A stretch of DNA of 64,000 nucleotides. Origin: Candidatus Pristimantibacillus lignocellulolyticus. Lineage in GTDB: Bacteria; Bacillota; Bacilli; Paenibacillales; Paenibacillaceae. The translations under genes and the position numbers were made by a program. Under the pieces are notes generated by a model. The model was given only the letters and a program-made list of their open reading frames with translations. It was not told where the DNA came from and did no database searches. The stretch lies in contig CP097899.1 of the NCBI GenBank assembly GCA_023639215.1, forward strand, positions 2,605,001-2,669,000. Direction: 5' to 3'. Positions 34,110-42,825 of the stretch are shown here, one piece after another; positions within the stretch are counted from its first letter, which is position 1; each line of letters starts with the position of its first letter.

Positions 34110-35525
34110 ATGTTGAATGAAGTTTTAGCCAAACAATTACGAGAAATTGTCGGAGAAAAGTATTTTAGAACGGATCAAGAGGCATTAGTTGCTCATTCCT
34201 ATGATGGTACGCCCATGCTACAAGCATTACCTGATGGAGTTATCTATCCAGAAACGACAGAGCAAGTGTGTGAAATTATGAAAATTGCAAGCGCTTCTCT
34301 TATTCCTATTATTACTAGAGGTTCAGGCTCCAATCTTTGTGGTGGTACTACACCACTGCAGGGTGGAATCGTTATGGTTATGCATCGTATGAACAAAATT
34401 CTTGAAATAGATATGGAAAACTTAACAGCAACGGTTCAGCCAGGTGCTATTACCGGAAAGTTTATTGCTCATGTTGAAGGCATGGGACTTTTCTACCCAC
34501 CAGACCCTAGTAGTATGAAAATCTCAACAATAGGTGGCAATATAGCGGAGTGCTCAGGTGGACTACGAGGACTAAAGTATGGTACGACAAAGGACTATGT
34601 ACTAGGATTGACTGCTGTATTGCCTAATGGTTCTGTTATTCATACAGGTGGGAAACTTACGAAAGATGTTGCCGGTTACGACTTGACGAAGTTGCTCGTT
34701 GGCTCCGAGGGGACATTAGCGGTTATTACTGAAGCTATTCTAAAGCTCATTCCACAGCCAAAAACGAAAAAAACGATGATTGCTATGTATAAAGATATTT
34801 ATGGTGCAGCCCGTACTGTTTCTAAAATTATTAAGGGGCAGATTATTCCGGCCACATTAGAAATATTGGACAATACGACGATTCGTGTCGTAGATGATTT
34901 CGCTAAAATTGGTTTGCCACTAGATATGGCAGCGATACTAATTATTGAACAAGACGGCGAGCCAGAAATGGTCGAGCGTGATATTGATACAATCTTTAAC
35001 ATTTGCAAAGAAGAGCAGGCTGATCGTATTGAGATTGCCGCTACTCGAGAAGAAGCTGAAAAGCTATTAACTGCAAGGCGCAGTGCATTTACAGCTCTTG
35101 CCCGCTTGCGTCCGACGACAATACTTGAAGATGCTACTGTGCCACGCTCCAAAATTGCCGACATGATACTGCGCACAAATGCTATTGCACAAAAGCATAA
35201 TGTAAATATTGCTACGTTTGGACATGCGGGAGATGGAAATCTACATCCTACTGCAACGACAGATGCCAGAGATCATGAAGAAGTACATCGCGTTGAAGAA
35301 GCATTTGCTGAAATTTTTGAAGCTGCGATTGAGTTAGGCGGAACAATTACAGGTGAACATGGTGTCGGTGTTGTAAAAGCACCTTATTTGGAATGGAAAG
35401 TTGGAGCTGCTGGGATTGAAGTAATGAAAGGAATTAAAGTAGCATTCGATCCGCTTAACATACTCAATCCTGGTAAAGTTTTTGCAAAGGAAACGAAGAA
35501 GAGAGTGGTGATACAACATGGCTAG
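34110..35525 (+). CDS. glcD: FAD-linked 2-hydroxyacid oxidase subunit, GlcD type
   Basis: Oxidises glycolate or D-lactate-type 2-hydroxyacids and passes electrons to the Fe-S partner. 471 residues. PCMH-type FAD domain with RGSGSNLCGGTTPLQGG near residue 70 and GGNIAECSGGLRGLKYG near 144. The C-terminal cap holds FGHAGDGNLHP near 370 and ITGEHGVGVVKA near 412. AGGGGGATT site before ATG 34110. Overlaps glcF by 8 nt. There is no GlcE; many Firmicutes use GlcD-GlcF alone. Glycolate versus D-lactate cannot be decided from sequence. Confidence 0.92.
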   Translation: MLNEVLAKQLREIVGEKYFRTDQEALVAHSYDGTPMLQALPDGVIYPETTEQVCEIMKIASASLIPIITRGSGSNLCGGTTPLQGGIVMVMHRMNKILEIDMENLTATVQPGAITGKFIAHVEGMGLFYPPDPSSMKISTIGGNIAECSGGLRGLKYGTTKDYVLGLTAVLPNGSVIHTGGKLTKDVAGYDLTKLLVGSEGTLAVITEAILKLIPQPKTKKTMIAMYKDIYGAARTVSKIIKGQIIPATLEILDNTTIRVVDDFAKIGLPLDMAAILIIEQDGEPEMVERDIDTIFNICKEEQADRIEIAATREEAEKLLTARRSAFTALARLRPTTILEDATVPRSKIADMILRTNAIAQKHNVNIATFGHAGDGNLHPTATTDARDHEEVHRVEEAFAEIFEAAIELGGTITGEHGVGVVKAPYLEWKVGAAGIEVMKGIKVAFDPLNILNPGKVFAKETKKRVVIQHG

Positions 35526-36879
35526 TACTCTAGGTAAACCTACAATCGAACATACGAACCCTCTAGCACGCACATTGTTGGAAAAGCTTGATTATGATCA
35601 GCTTACAAATTGTATGCGCTGTGGCTTCTGCTTACCAGCTTGTCCAACTTTTAAGGAAACAGGTATGGAACCAGCATCACCACGCGGGAGAATTGCGCTG
35701 ATGAAGGCAGCAGTGGATGGACTAATGGTTCCAGATCAACAATTTGAGGATCAGATGAACTTATGCTTAGGCTGCCGTGCATGTGAACCAGCATGTCCTG
35801 CTGACGTTAAGTACGGTCAATTAATTGAGCAAACGAAAGAAGCGATAGAAGAGCATGCAAAACATTCATTGCCTGTAAAAGTTATGCGAAAAACAATATT
35901 CAGAACGCTATTCCCGAAACGTGGCGCAATGAAATTGCTTGGTGGGTCACTTGCGTTCTATCAGAAGTCAGGACTGCAAAAGGTCGCTAAATCTACTGGA
36001 ATGATGAAGCTATTTCCAGATCATCTAGCAGAAATGGAAGGGATTTTGCCACCAGCTAGCTCAAAAGGTGTAGTAGAGAGACTTGGAGAGTTTTACCCAG
36101 CCAAAGGTGAAGCAATTGCTAAAGTTGCGATGTTCCGTGGCTGTATTATGGATGTCATGTTTGCTAATACGAATGTCAATACAGTAGAACTGTTATCAGC
36201 TGCTGGTTTTGATGTATACATTCCAAAGAGTCAAGTATGCTGTGGTGCCCTTCATGCACATAGTGGTGAAATGAATGATGCTCGAGAGCTTGCTGCAGTT
36301 AATATTGACACGTTTAAGTCGCTTAATGTCGATTATATTGTATCGAATGCAGGTGGATGCGGAGCAATATTAGTGGAATATGATCATCTGATGAAGGATG
36401 ATCAGAAGTATAGCGAGAATGCAGCATGGTTTGCTTCTCGTGTTATTGATGTAAGCACATTAGTTGTGGAAAAAGGACGTATTCCAAGATTCGATCAGAA
36501 GATAGCAAGTAGCGATCAACAGAAGGTCAAGGTGACTTATCAGGACTCATGTCATTTGCGTAATGTCATGAAGGGATCTAGTGCTCCTCGTACGTTGATG
36601 AAGCAGATAGAAAATGCAGAATATATCGAAATGGTCGAATCAGATAGCTGCTGTGGCTCGGCAGGAGTATATAATGTTGTACAGCCTGAAATGGCAGGAA
36701 CAATATTAGAACATAAAATGGAATATGCTAACCAAACGGCAGCTAGCTATATGTTAACGAGTAATCCCGGTTGTTTATTACAGATGAAGCTTGGTATTGA
36801 AAAGCACAAGCCAGAGCAACCGATGACCGCGATGCATATTGTTGACTTTTTGCATGAACGAATGATATTCTCGAAATAG
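35518..36879 (+). CDS. glcF: Fe-S subunit of glycolate/D-lactate oxidase, GlcF type
   Basis: 453 residues. Two [4Fe-4S] ferredoxin motifs: C32-C35-C38-C42 (CMRCGFCLPACP) and C83-C86-C89-C93 (CLGCRACEPACP). Two C-terminal CCG domains (CCGALHAHSGE near 240; CCGSAGVYN near 380) as in heterodisulfide reductase-like subunits. Membrane-associated electron transfer partner of GlcD. ATG overlaps the glcD end. Only a weak ribosome site, consistent with coupling. Confidence 0.93.
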   Translation: MASTLGKPTIEHTNPLARTLLEKLDYDQLTNCMRCGFCLPACPTFKETGMEPASPRGRIALMKAAVDGLMVPDQQFEDQMNLCLGCRACEPACPADVKYGQLIEQTKEAIEEHAKHSLPVKVMRKTIFRTLFPKRGAMKLLGGSLAFYQKSGLQKVAKSTGMMKLFPDHLAEMEGILPPASSKGVVERLGEFYPAKGEAIAKVAMFRGCIMDVMFANTNVNTVELLSAAGFDVYIPKSQVCCGALHAHSGEMNDARELAAVNIDTFKSLNVDYIVSNAGGCGAILVEYDHLMKDDQKYSENAAWFASRVIDVSTLVVEKGRIPRFDQKIASSDQQKVKVTYQDSCHLRNVMKGSSAPRTLMKQIENAEYIEMVESDSCCGSAGVYNVVQPEMAGTILEHKMEYANQTAASYMLTSNPGCLLQMKLGIEKHKPEQPMTAMHIVDFLHERMIFSK

Positions 36880-37001
36880 CTATAAAATTACAATTTATGT
36901 TATATGTTATTATAGTTGAAATAGGTAATAGATTTTGCTTATTATATGACTATGAATAAAAGTACCTCTATGGGGTCAATAAAAACTAGAGTAGGTAGAT
37001 T

Positions 37002-37865
37002 ATGAGTCTAAATGACAATATACTAATTAAAATTCGTGAGATGAGAGATAGTCTTACGCCTGTAGAAAGACTGGTTGGAGATTATATTTTGGAGAACACG
37101 GAGGAAATTCCTCACCTCTCGATTAAGGAGCTAGCTCAAGGTAGTAAAACGAGCGATGCATCTGTCCTCAGATTTTGTAAAACAATGGGGTATAGTGGAT
37201 ATCGCAATTTTATTGTGAGTATATCGGCTTCTTTAGGCTCTCGTGATGAGGATCCCAAAGCTCAATATACAGATATTCAGCCGGGTGATGATCTATCGAC
37301 AATTATTTCAAACATCTCTTTGAACAATTGTAAGTCTATTGAAGATACCCTTAGTGTTATTGACCGCAAAGAAATTGCCCGTGCTGTAGACTTATTGTGT
37401 CACAGTAAGCGTATCGTATTTTTTGGTGCGGGTGCTTCAGGATTAATTTGCATGGATGGAGAACAGAAGTTTACCCGGATTAATAAGATGTGTCATGCTT
37501 ACACAGATAGTCATAGTCAGCTTACTGCAGCAACGCTACTTGAGAAGGACGATGTAGCTATTTTCATCTCCAATTCGGGTGCAACAATTGAAATTATTGA
37601 TGCTCTAGAGATTGCTCTTAAAAACAAAGCGAAGTGTATTGCAATTACTAAATATAATAAAAGTGTCCTCGCTGAACGAGCAGATATTGTATTAAGTATT
37701 TCTACTCCTGAGATTACAATTCGAAGCGGTGCTATGGGATCACGTATTGCGATGCTTACAATTATAGATATATTGTTTGCTGGCGTTGCAAGTGCAGAAT
37801 ACGAGCATGTTAAAAAGTATCTAACGAAAACACATAATATATTAACGAATAAACTTAGATATTAA
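37002..37865 (+). CDS. RpiR-family regulator, MurR-like
   Basis: 287 residues. HTH_6 domain (about 1-78: LSIKELAQGSKTSDASVLRFCK) and SIS domain (about 120-255: IVFFGAGASGLICMDGEQ; VAIFISNSGATIEIID). ATG 37002 with AGTAGG upstream. It precedes murQ in the same orientation but is separated by a strong terminator and a separate promoter. By analogy to E. coli and B. subtilis MurR it would sense MurNAc-6-P and control the murQ operon; an inverted repeat sits just upstream of that promoter. Confidence 0.9.
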   Translation: MSLNDNILIKIREMRDSLTPVERLVGDYILENTEEIPHLSIKELAQGSKTSDASVLRFCKTMGYSGYRNFIVSISASLGSRDEDPKAQYTDIQPGDDLSTIISNISLNNCKSIEDTLSVIDRKEIARAVDLLCHSKRIVFFGAGASGLICMDGEQKFTRINKMCHAYTDSHSQLTAATLLEKDDVAIFISNSGATIEIIDALEIALKNKAKCIAITKYNKSVLAERADIVLSISTPEITIRSGAMGSRIAMLTIIDILFAGVASAEYEHVKKYLTKTHNILTNKLRY

Positions 37866-37888
37866 TTAAATATTCTAGGTGTTTTAAT

Positions 37889-37940
37889 AGGGATATGCCA
37901 AAAGTAGTTTTTTAACTAACTTTTGGCATATCCCTTTTTT
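37889..37940 (+). terminator. Terminator after the MurR-like gene
   Basis: AGGGATATGCCAAAAGTAGTT pairs with AACTAACTTTTGGCATATCCCT (one bulge), followed by TTTTTT. Confidence 0.92.
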
Positions 37941-38318
37941 ATAAGCATTTTAGTGTTGTGGAATTAATTGGATAGCAATGATGTCCGTTTTATTGGTACA
38001 GTTTATATAAAGATGATTAGGTGATGTCAGCTTATCTCTATTTTGAAAACGTTTAATTTGACAGTGATGATGTAAAAATTAATGGGAAATTTGGAAGAGA
38101 AATTAAAATTAACACACAAAAAATAGATGAAAATTTTAGAAATTGATATGTTATTTTGAAAATCAAGTGATCCAATCGATACAGTAGTGACAATTATGAC
38201 GTTAAATTAAGATGTTATATATATGCTCTAAAATATTAATTATGCCTGTCTAACACAAGCGGACTACTGCGTATTTACAACTATAAAAACGGTTTAATAA
38301 ATAATTTTAAAAACCTAT
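37941..38318. other. AT-rich intergenic region upstream of murQ
   Basis: Very AT-rich, with stops in all frames at short intervals and no convincing ORF, RNA gene or repeat. Regulatory signals begin at its right edge (cre-like site, inverted repeat, promoter). Confidence 0.6.
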
Positions 38319-38333
38319 TGTAAGCGCTTCACA
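38319..38333 (+). promoter_or_regulatory. cre-like site upstream of murQ
   Basis: TGTAAGCGCTTCACA resembles the canonical TGTAAGCGCTTACA with one inserted C, so it is off consensus. It lies about 80 nt upstream of the -35. Confidence 0.4.
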
Positions 38334-38391
38334 AATTATGTATAATAACTTTTGAAAGGGATGAAATAAAACATCAGAATATTAATACAAG

Positions 38392-38408
38392 TTGAAATTT
38401 TATTTCAA
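38392..38408. promoter_or_regulatory. RpiR/MurR-type operator upstream of murQ promoter
   Basis: TTGAAATTTTATTTCAA: two 7-bp arms (TTGAAAT/ATTTCAA) around TTT. It ends 6 nt before the -35. A candidate target of the MurR-like protein encoded just upstream. Confidence 0.55.
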
Positions 38409-38414
38409 AAACTA

Positions 38415-38443
38415 TTGACGAGATAAAAATGATGTATTAATAT
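38415..38443 (+). promoter_or_regulatory. Sigma-A promoter of the murQ operon
   Basis: -35 TTGACG (38415-38420), 17-nt spacer, -10 TAATAT (38438-38443). About 80 nt before the murQ start codon. Confidence 0.65.
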
Positions 38444-38522
38444 GTGTCTATAAGGTATGTGAATAAAACTAACATTCCTCGTAATTAATATGTCACATTT
38501 AACTAGCATGAGGAGGATGACT

Positions 38523-39437
38523 ATGAATGACTACCTTGCGGGATTGACAACAGAAGCGGTTAATCCAGAGACATTCATAATTGATGAATGTACTACGGAG
38601 CAAATGGTACAGCTAATGAATCAACAAGATGCTCTGGTGCCCGCAGCTGTAGCCAAAGAAATTCCGTACATTGCAAAGGCGGTAGATATTCTACATCATA
38701 AATTATCTAATGATGGCAGAATGTTTTACATAGGAGCAGGTACTTCGGGGAGATTAGGTGTATTAGATGCCTCCGAATGTCCTCCTACCTTTGGTACTGA
38801 CCCACTCTTGGTTCAGGGGTATATCGCAGGCGGTGATATTGCGCTGCGAAAAGCTGTTGAAGGGTGCGAAGACGATGCTGAAGAAGGTATCGCTTTAATC
38901 GAAAGTATTGGAATAACAGAAAAGGATGCAGTAATCGGCATCTCGGCGAGTGGCAGTGCGAACTTTGTAATTGCCGCGTTGACGAGGGCGAAGGAACTTG
39001 GAGCAGCAACGATTGGTGTTTGTAACAATAAGGATTCCAAGTTTGAACCGATCGTCGATGTTTGTATCTCACCTGTTGTTGGAGCAGAAGCTATTAGTGG
39101 CTCAACTCGATTAAAGGCTGGTACTGCTCAGAAGCTAGTGCTTAATATGCTAACCACATGTACGATGGTCAAATTAGGGAAAACTTATAATAACCTAATG
39201 GTTGACCTGAAGGCTAGCAACATTAAGTTAGTAGATCGTTCTGTTCGTATCATTATGAGAACAACTGATGTAGATTCATCAACCGCCACAGAAGTACTTG
39301 AAAAGGCATCTATGAATTGTAAGTTAGCAATAATGATGATTAAGACGGGGTTAGATGCACTCGAAGCAGAGAAAGCGCTCAATGAAAATGGAGGCCGCTT
39401 AAAACAAGCAATCACATCATTAGCGTATGGTAAGTGA
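38523..39437 (+). CDS. murQ: N-acetylmuramic acid 6-phosphate etherase
   Basis: Splits MurNAc-6-P into GlcNAc-6-P and D-lactate in the cytoplasm. 304 residues, SIS-domain family. YIGAGTSGRLGVLDASE at 69-85 includes the catalytic glutamate E85 (E83 in E. coli), and the AVEGCEDD segment near 111-118 holds the second conserved Glu. VIGISASGSANFV near 140 is the phosphate loop. ATG 38523 follows AGGAGGATGACT; in-frame upstream starts would overlap that site. First gene of the ABC-anmK operon. The lactate released could feed the nearby glcDF enzymes if they oxidise D-lactate. Confidence 0.96.
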   Translation: MNDYLAGLTTEAVNPETFIIDECTTEQMVQLMNQQDALVPAAVAKEIPYIAKAVDILHHKLSNDGRMFYIGAGTSGRLGVLDASECPPTFGTDPLLVQGYIAGGDIALRKAVEGCEDDAEEGIALIESIGITEKDAVIGISASGSANFVIAALTRAKELGAATIGVCNNKDSKFEPIVDVCISPVVGAEAISGSTRLKAGTAQKLVLNMLTTCTMVKLGKTYNNLMVDLKASNIKLVDRSVRIIMRTTDVDSSTATEVLEKASMNCKLAIMMIKTGLDALEAEKALNENGGRLKQAITSLAYGK

Positions 39438-39490
39438 AGTAAGTAGTTAGGCTGTATTGATGCAATTCAAAATTGAGGAGGCTACTATCT

Positions 39491-40951
39491 ATGAAAAAGA
39501 GATCGCGTGTTTTAACTCTATTTTTGGCAGTAACAATGCTTGTATCATTATTGGCAGCTTGTAGCGGCAACGGGAACAATGGAAATAATGCTCCTGCTAC
39601 AAATTCTGGTAACACAAATAGTCCTACTTCTGAACCAGCAGCGGCTAAGGATACGATTACTGCGTTATTACCACCAGCATCAGCTAACTATCAAGCGCGC
39701 TTTGCTGACATGGAAAAAGAATTCAATGCATTATATCCGCATCTTACATTAAAAATCGAACCAGCAAGCTGGGAAGATATGACACAAAAGCTAGACACTC
39801 AAGTTAATGCAGGTTCTCCACCAGATATCGCATGGGTTGGTTCCACTGCAACATCTAAATATGCTGCACTTGGTATGTTGTTAGATATTAACAACGCTTT
39901 AACTGATGAGATGAAAGCAGATTACGATGAAATTCCTATGAAATATTTCCAACTAGAAGGTGCACAATACGGTTTGCCTGCATACATGGCAGTACACTCT
40001 ATTGGTGGTAACAAGCAATTCCTTGAAGAAGCAGGTATTGATTGGAAAGCTGTTCAACAAAATGGCTGGACATATGATGAATTCCGTGAAGCGATTAAAG
40101 CTGGTGTGGTGAAAGATGCTAAAGGCGATACTTCTCGTTACGGTTTCGTGTTTGCAACAGCTGGCGTAACTTCTAAAGACTATTTGAGCATTATGGCTAA
40201 GTCTGCAGGTCTTCCTGAATACTTTGATGAAAATCTTAAGTTCTCTTACACAAGTAAAAACTTCTTAGGTCTTCTAACATCTATTCGTCAATTGATTGAT
40301 GATGGTTCTATGCCAAAAGAGTTAAGCTCTATCGATGCTGGTAAACGTTGGAACATGTTCTTAACAGGCCAAACGATGATTACTGGTAAAGGTCTAGCAA
40401 GCTTTGAAAACTCTGCACGCTTGAACAATGAAAAAATTAAAGCTAATGATGGTTCAGCAGTAGCGGAATCTATCGAGGCAGAATACGTTCCACTTCCAGT
40501 ACCAACATTCAATGGTGCTAGCTACATCCCTACTACTGTTGTTGATGGTTACATCGCATTACGTGGTAAAAAAGATCCTACTGAAGAGCACACGAAAAAT
40601 ATCGCTTTAGCGATGTACTACTTGTCTTCTGGTTCGGTAGCTGCAAACTATAGTAATGAATTGTTCTTATCTCCAATTACTGAAACAGCTAGAAACGCTG
40701 AAGTTTTAGAAGTATATCCTCGTAGCGAAGAAAACATTAAAGCAGATGAAGCGATGATGTCTAAAGCAGTTGCTGCTCGTACAGACATTCCTACTGATCT
40801 TGCTGCAGAAGCTATCAAAATCGAAACTGAGGTTATCGTTCCGAAGTTGCAAGCTCTACTAGCAAACGAGATTACACCACAAGAAATGTATGATGCAGTT
40901 AAAGCAGCTGCAATCAAATCCTTCGGTGAAGAAGGCGTAGTTGTAGACTAA
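39491..40951 (+). CDS. ABC transporter sugar-binding lipoprotein (murQ operon)
   Basis: 486 residues, family 1 solute-binding protein. Lipobox LAAC with C24, then an Asn/Gly/Ser/Pro linker. Mature part begins KDTITALLPPASANYQARF; PDIAWVGSTATSKYAALGML near 108 and GLPAYMAVHSIGGNK near 160. GGAGG is 9 nt before ATG 39491. Flanked by murQ and two permeases plus anmK, so the ligand is probably MurNAc, anhydro-MurNAc or a muro-disaccharide (inference). This replaces the PTS transporter MurP of E. coli and B. subtilis. Confidence 0.9.
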   Translation: MKKRSRVLTLFLAVTMLVSLLAACSGNGNNGNNAPATNSGNTNSPTSEPAAAKDTITALLPPASANYQARFADMEKEFNALYPHLTLKIEPASWEDMTQKLDTQVNAGSPPDIAWVGSTATSKYAALGMLLDINNALTDEMKADYDEIPMKYFQLEGAQYGLPAYMAVHSIGGNKQFLEEAGIDWKAVQQNGWTYDEFREAIKAGVVKDAKGDTSRYGFVFATAGVTSKDYLSIMAKSAGLPEYFDENLKFSYTSKNFLGLLTSIRQLIDDGSMPKELSSIDAGKRWNMFLTGQTMITGKGLASFENSARLNNEKIKANDGSAVAESIEAEYVPLPVPTFNGASYIPTTVVDGYIALRGKKDPTEEHTKNIALAMYYLSSGSVAANYSNELFLSPITETARNAEVLEVYPRSEENIKADEAMMSKAVAARTDIPTDLAAEAIKIETEVIVPKLQALLANEITPQEMYDAVKAAAIKSFGEEGVVVD

Positions 40952-40963
40952 TTTTTAATAATA

Positions 40964-40993
40964 AGAGCTGTACGTCAAAGTACGTACAGCTCT
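40964..40993 (+). other. Intercistronic hairpin after the mur lipoprotein gene
   Basis: AGAGCTGTACGT and ACGTACAGCTCT form a perfect 12-bp stem with a 6-nt loop, between lipoprotein and permease genes. The run after it is CATTATAA, not T-rich. Confidence 0.78.
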
Positions 40994-41044
40994 CATTATA
41001 ACTATGAAGAAGTTTGATTGTTCTAAGAAGAGAGGTGCGTCCTA

Positions 41045-41947
41045 ATGAGTCAAACATTAACTAGAAAAAAGAAATTAAAAATCGAAAGTGATTCAGGATG
41101 GGGATATGCTTTTATCGCAGTAGCACTTATTGCATTTTCTTTGTTTACTGCATATCCAGTCATTAACGCTTTCATAATTAGCTTACAAGATTACAGACCA
41201 TTAGGGTCCACTTATGTAGGATTAGAAAATTTCAAAGAGTCATTCACTGATGGTCTTTTTTGGAAGGCTCTAAAAAATACAGGTGTTTATACGTTATTAA
41301 CGGTTCCGTTCAATATCTTTTTGTCATTCTTAGTCGCAATATTAATTTTACCGTTTAAGAAAAGAACACAGACGGTGTTTAAGGCAATCTATTATTTACC
41401 GGCAGTAGCATCTGGTGTAGCACTAGCTGTAGTATGGCTTTGGATTTTTGATCCTTTGAAATCGGGTATTGCCAATCAGATCGTTATGTTTTTTGGTCTA
41501 GAGAATCAAAACTGGCTTGGTTCCAGTGCAACAGCGATGTTTTCACTTGTATTAATGTCGTGGTTATCTAGTCACGGTACAGCAATTATAATCTATCTAG
41601 CTGCATTACTTGGTATTGATAACAGCTATTATGAAGCAGCTGAAATTGACGGTGCATCTTTCTTGCAAAAGCTTTGGTTTATCGTCATTCCTTTCCTTAA
41701 GCCAACAACGCTATTCTTACTTGTTACAGGTATGATTGGATCTTTCCAAGTGTTCCAAAACGCTTATCTAATGACAGGCGGTGGACCAGACCATGCAACG
41801 ACAATGGTAGGATTGTTAATATTTAACAATGCGTTCACATATTTCGAATTTGGTGAGGCAGCAGCACAATCTTTAATACTTGCAGTAATTATTGGAATTG
41901 TTTCATTCATTCAATTTAAGTTCTTAGGCAAAGACATCGAATACTAG
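41045..41947 (+). CDS. Sugar ABC transporter permease, MalF type (mur cluster)
   Basis: 300 residues, six hydrophobic segments. FTAYPVINAFIISLQDY near 35, EAA loop YEAAEIDGASFLQKL near 199, TGGGPDHATT near 240. GAGAGGTG site before ATG 41045. Pairs with the next permease, 17 nt downstream. Confidence 0.92.
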   Translation: MSQTLTRKKKLKIESDSGWGYAFIAVALIAFSLFTAYPVINAFIISLQDYRPLGSTYVGLENFKESFTDGLFWKALKNTGVYTLLTVPFNIFLSFLVAILILPFKKRTQTVFKAIYYLPAVASGVALAVVWLWIFDPLKSGIANQIVMFFGLENQNWLGSSATAMFSLVLMSWLSSHGTAIIIYLAALLGIDNSYYEAAEIDGASFLQKLWFIVIPFLKPTTLFLLVTGMIGSFQVFQNAYLMTGGGPDHATTMVGLLIFNNAFTYFEFGEAAAQSLILAVIIGIVSFIQFKFLGKDIEY

Positions 41948-41964
41948 GAAAAGGGGCGAAATAG

Positions 41965-42825
41965 ATGGCTTTATTCAATAACAACTTTAGAAGTGGATGG
42001 GCGTTGTTTGTACGGAATGGTCTTATTATTACGTTCCTAGTCCTATTCGCACTAGCAACCATTTTCCCTATTTATTTTATGATTATATCGTCCTTTGGTG
42101 ATCCAGTAGAAGCTGGTGCAATGAGTTACTCAATTTTCCCAAGTAAAATATCTTTTGAATCTTATAAATTCTTCTTTAATTTCAATGCAAATTCATATAA
42201 TTGGTTATTAAACTCATTAATTGTAGCAGCTTGTATAACAGTTTCTAACGTATTGTTCGCTACATTGGCTGGTTATGCATTTGCGAAAATGAACTTTAAA
42301 GGTAAAAACGTATTGTTTGCAATCTTGTTAGGATCTATGATGATTCCTGGTCAAGTAACACAAGTACCACTTTATATTTTAATTGTTAATGTTTTCGATT
42401 TACAAAATACGTATGAAGCATTAATAATGCCGAGTATCGTAACAGTGTACAATATTTTCTTAGTTAAGCAGTTTATGTCCTCTATTCCTAAGGAAATTAT
42501 AGAGGCAGCTAAAATTGAGGGATGTTCTCAACCGAAAATTTTCTATTACATCATTCTTCCACTATCTAAAACAGTTATGGCTGTTCTAGCAATCCTTACA
42601 TTTATGGCAGCTTGGAATGATTTCTTCTGGCCGTTCCTAGTAACGAATACGATGGATATGCAAACGATTCAAGTCGGCTTGAAAAACTTCCGTTTTGCTA
42701 ATACAACCTATTTTGCACCAATGATGGCGGGTGCAACAATTTCAGCAGTACCAATGTTTATTTTATTCTTCAGCCTACAAAAATACTTCCTTGAAGGGGT
42801 AACGGTAGGAGCGGTGAAAGGTTAA
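41965..42825 (+). CDS. Sugar ABC transporter permease, MalG type (mur cluster)
   Basis: 286 residues. IFPIYFMIISSFGDPVEAG near 33, coupling loop IEAAKIEGCSQPKI near 173 (Glu replaces the usual Asp before Gly), AAWNDFFWPFL near 212, C-terminus TVGAVKG. AAGGGGCG site. Its TAA shares one base with the anmK ATG, so uptake and kinase are translationally coupled. Confidence 0.92.
   Translation: MALFNNNFRSGWALFVRNGLIITFLVLFALATIFPIYFMIISSFGDPVEAGAMSYSIFPSKISFESYKFFFNFNANSYNWLLNSLIVAACITVSNVLFATLAGYAFAKMNFKGKNVLFAILLGSMMIPGQVTQVPLYILIVNVFDLQNTYEALIMPSIVTVYNIFLVKQFMSSIPKEIIEAAKIEGCSQPKIFYYIILPLSKTVMAVLAILTFMAAWNDFFWPFLVTNTMDMQTIQVGLKNFRFANTTYFAPMMAGATISAVPMFILFFSLQKYFLEGVTVGAVKG

Noticed and set aside
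34285..34300. TTGCAAGCGCTTCTC, cre-like, inside glcD
   Set aside because: One key position mismatched, and it codes for ordinary conserved residues; internal cre sites exist but this cannot be separated from chance.
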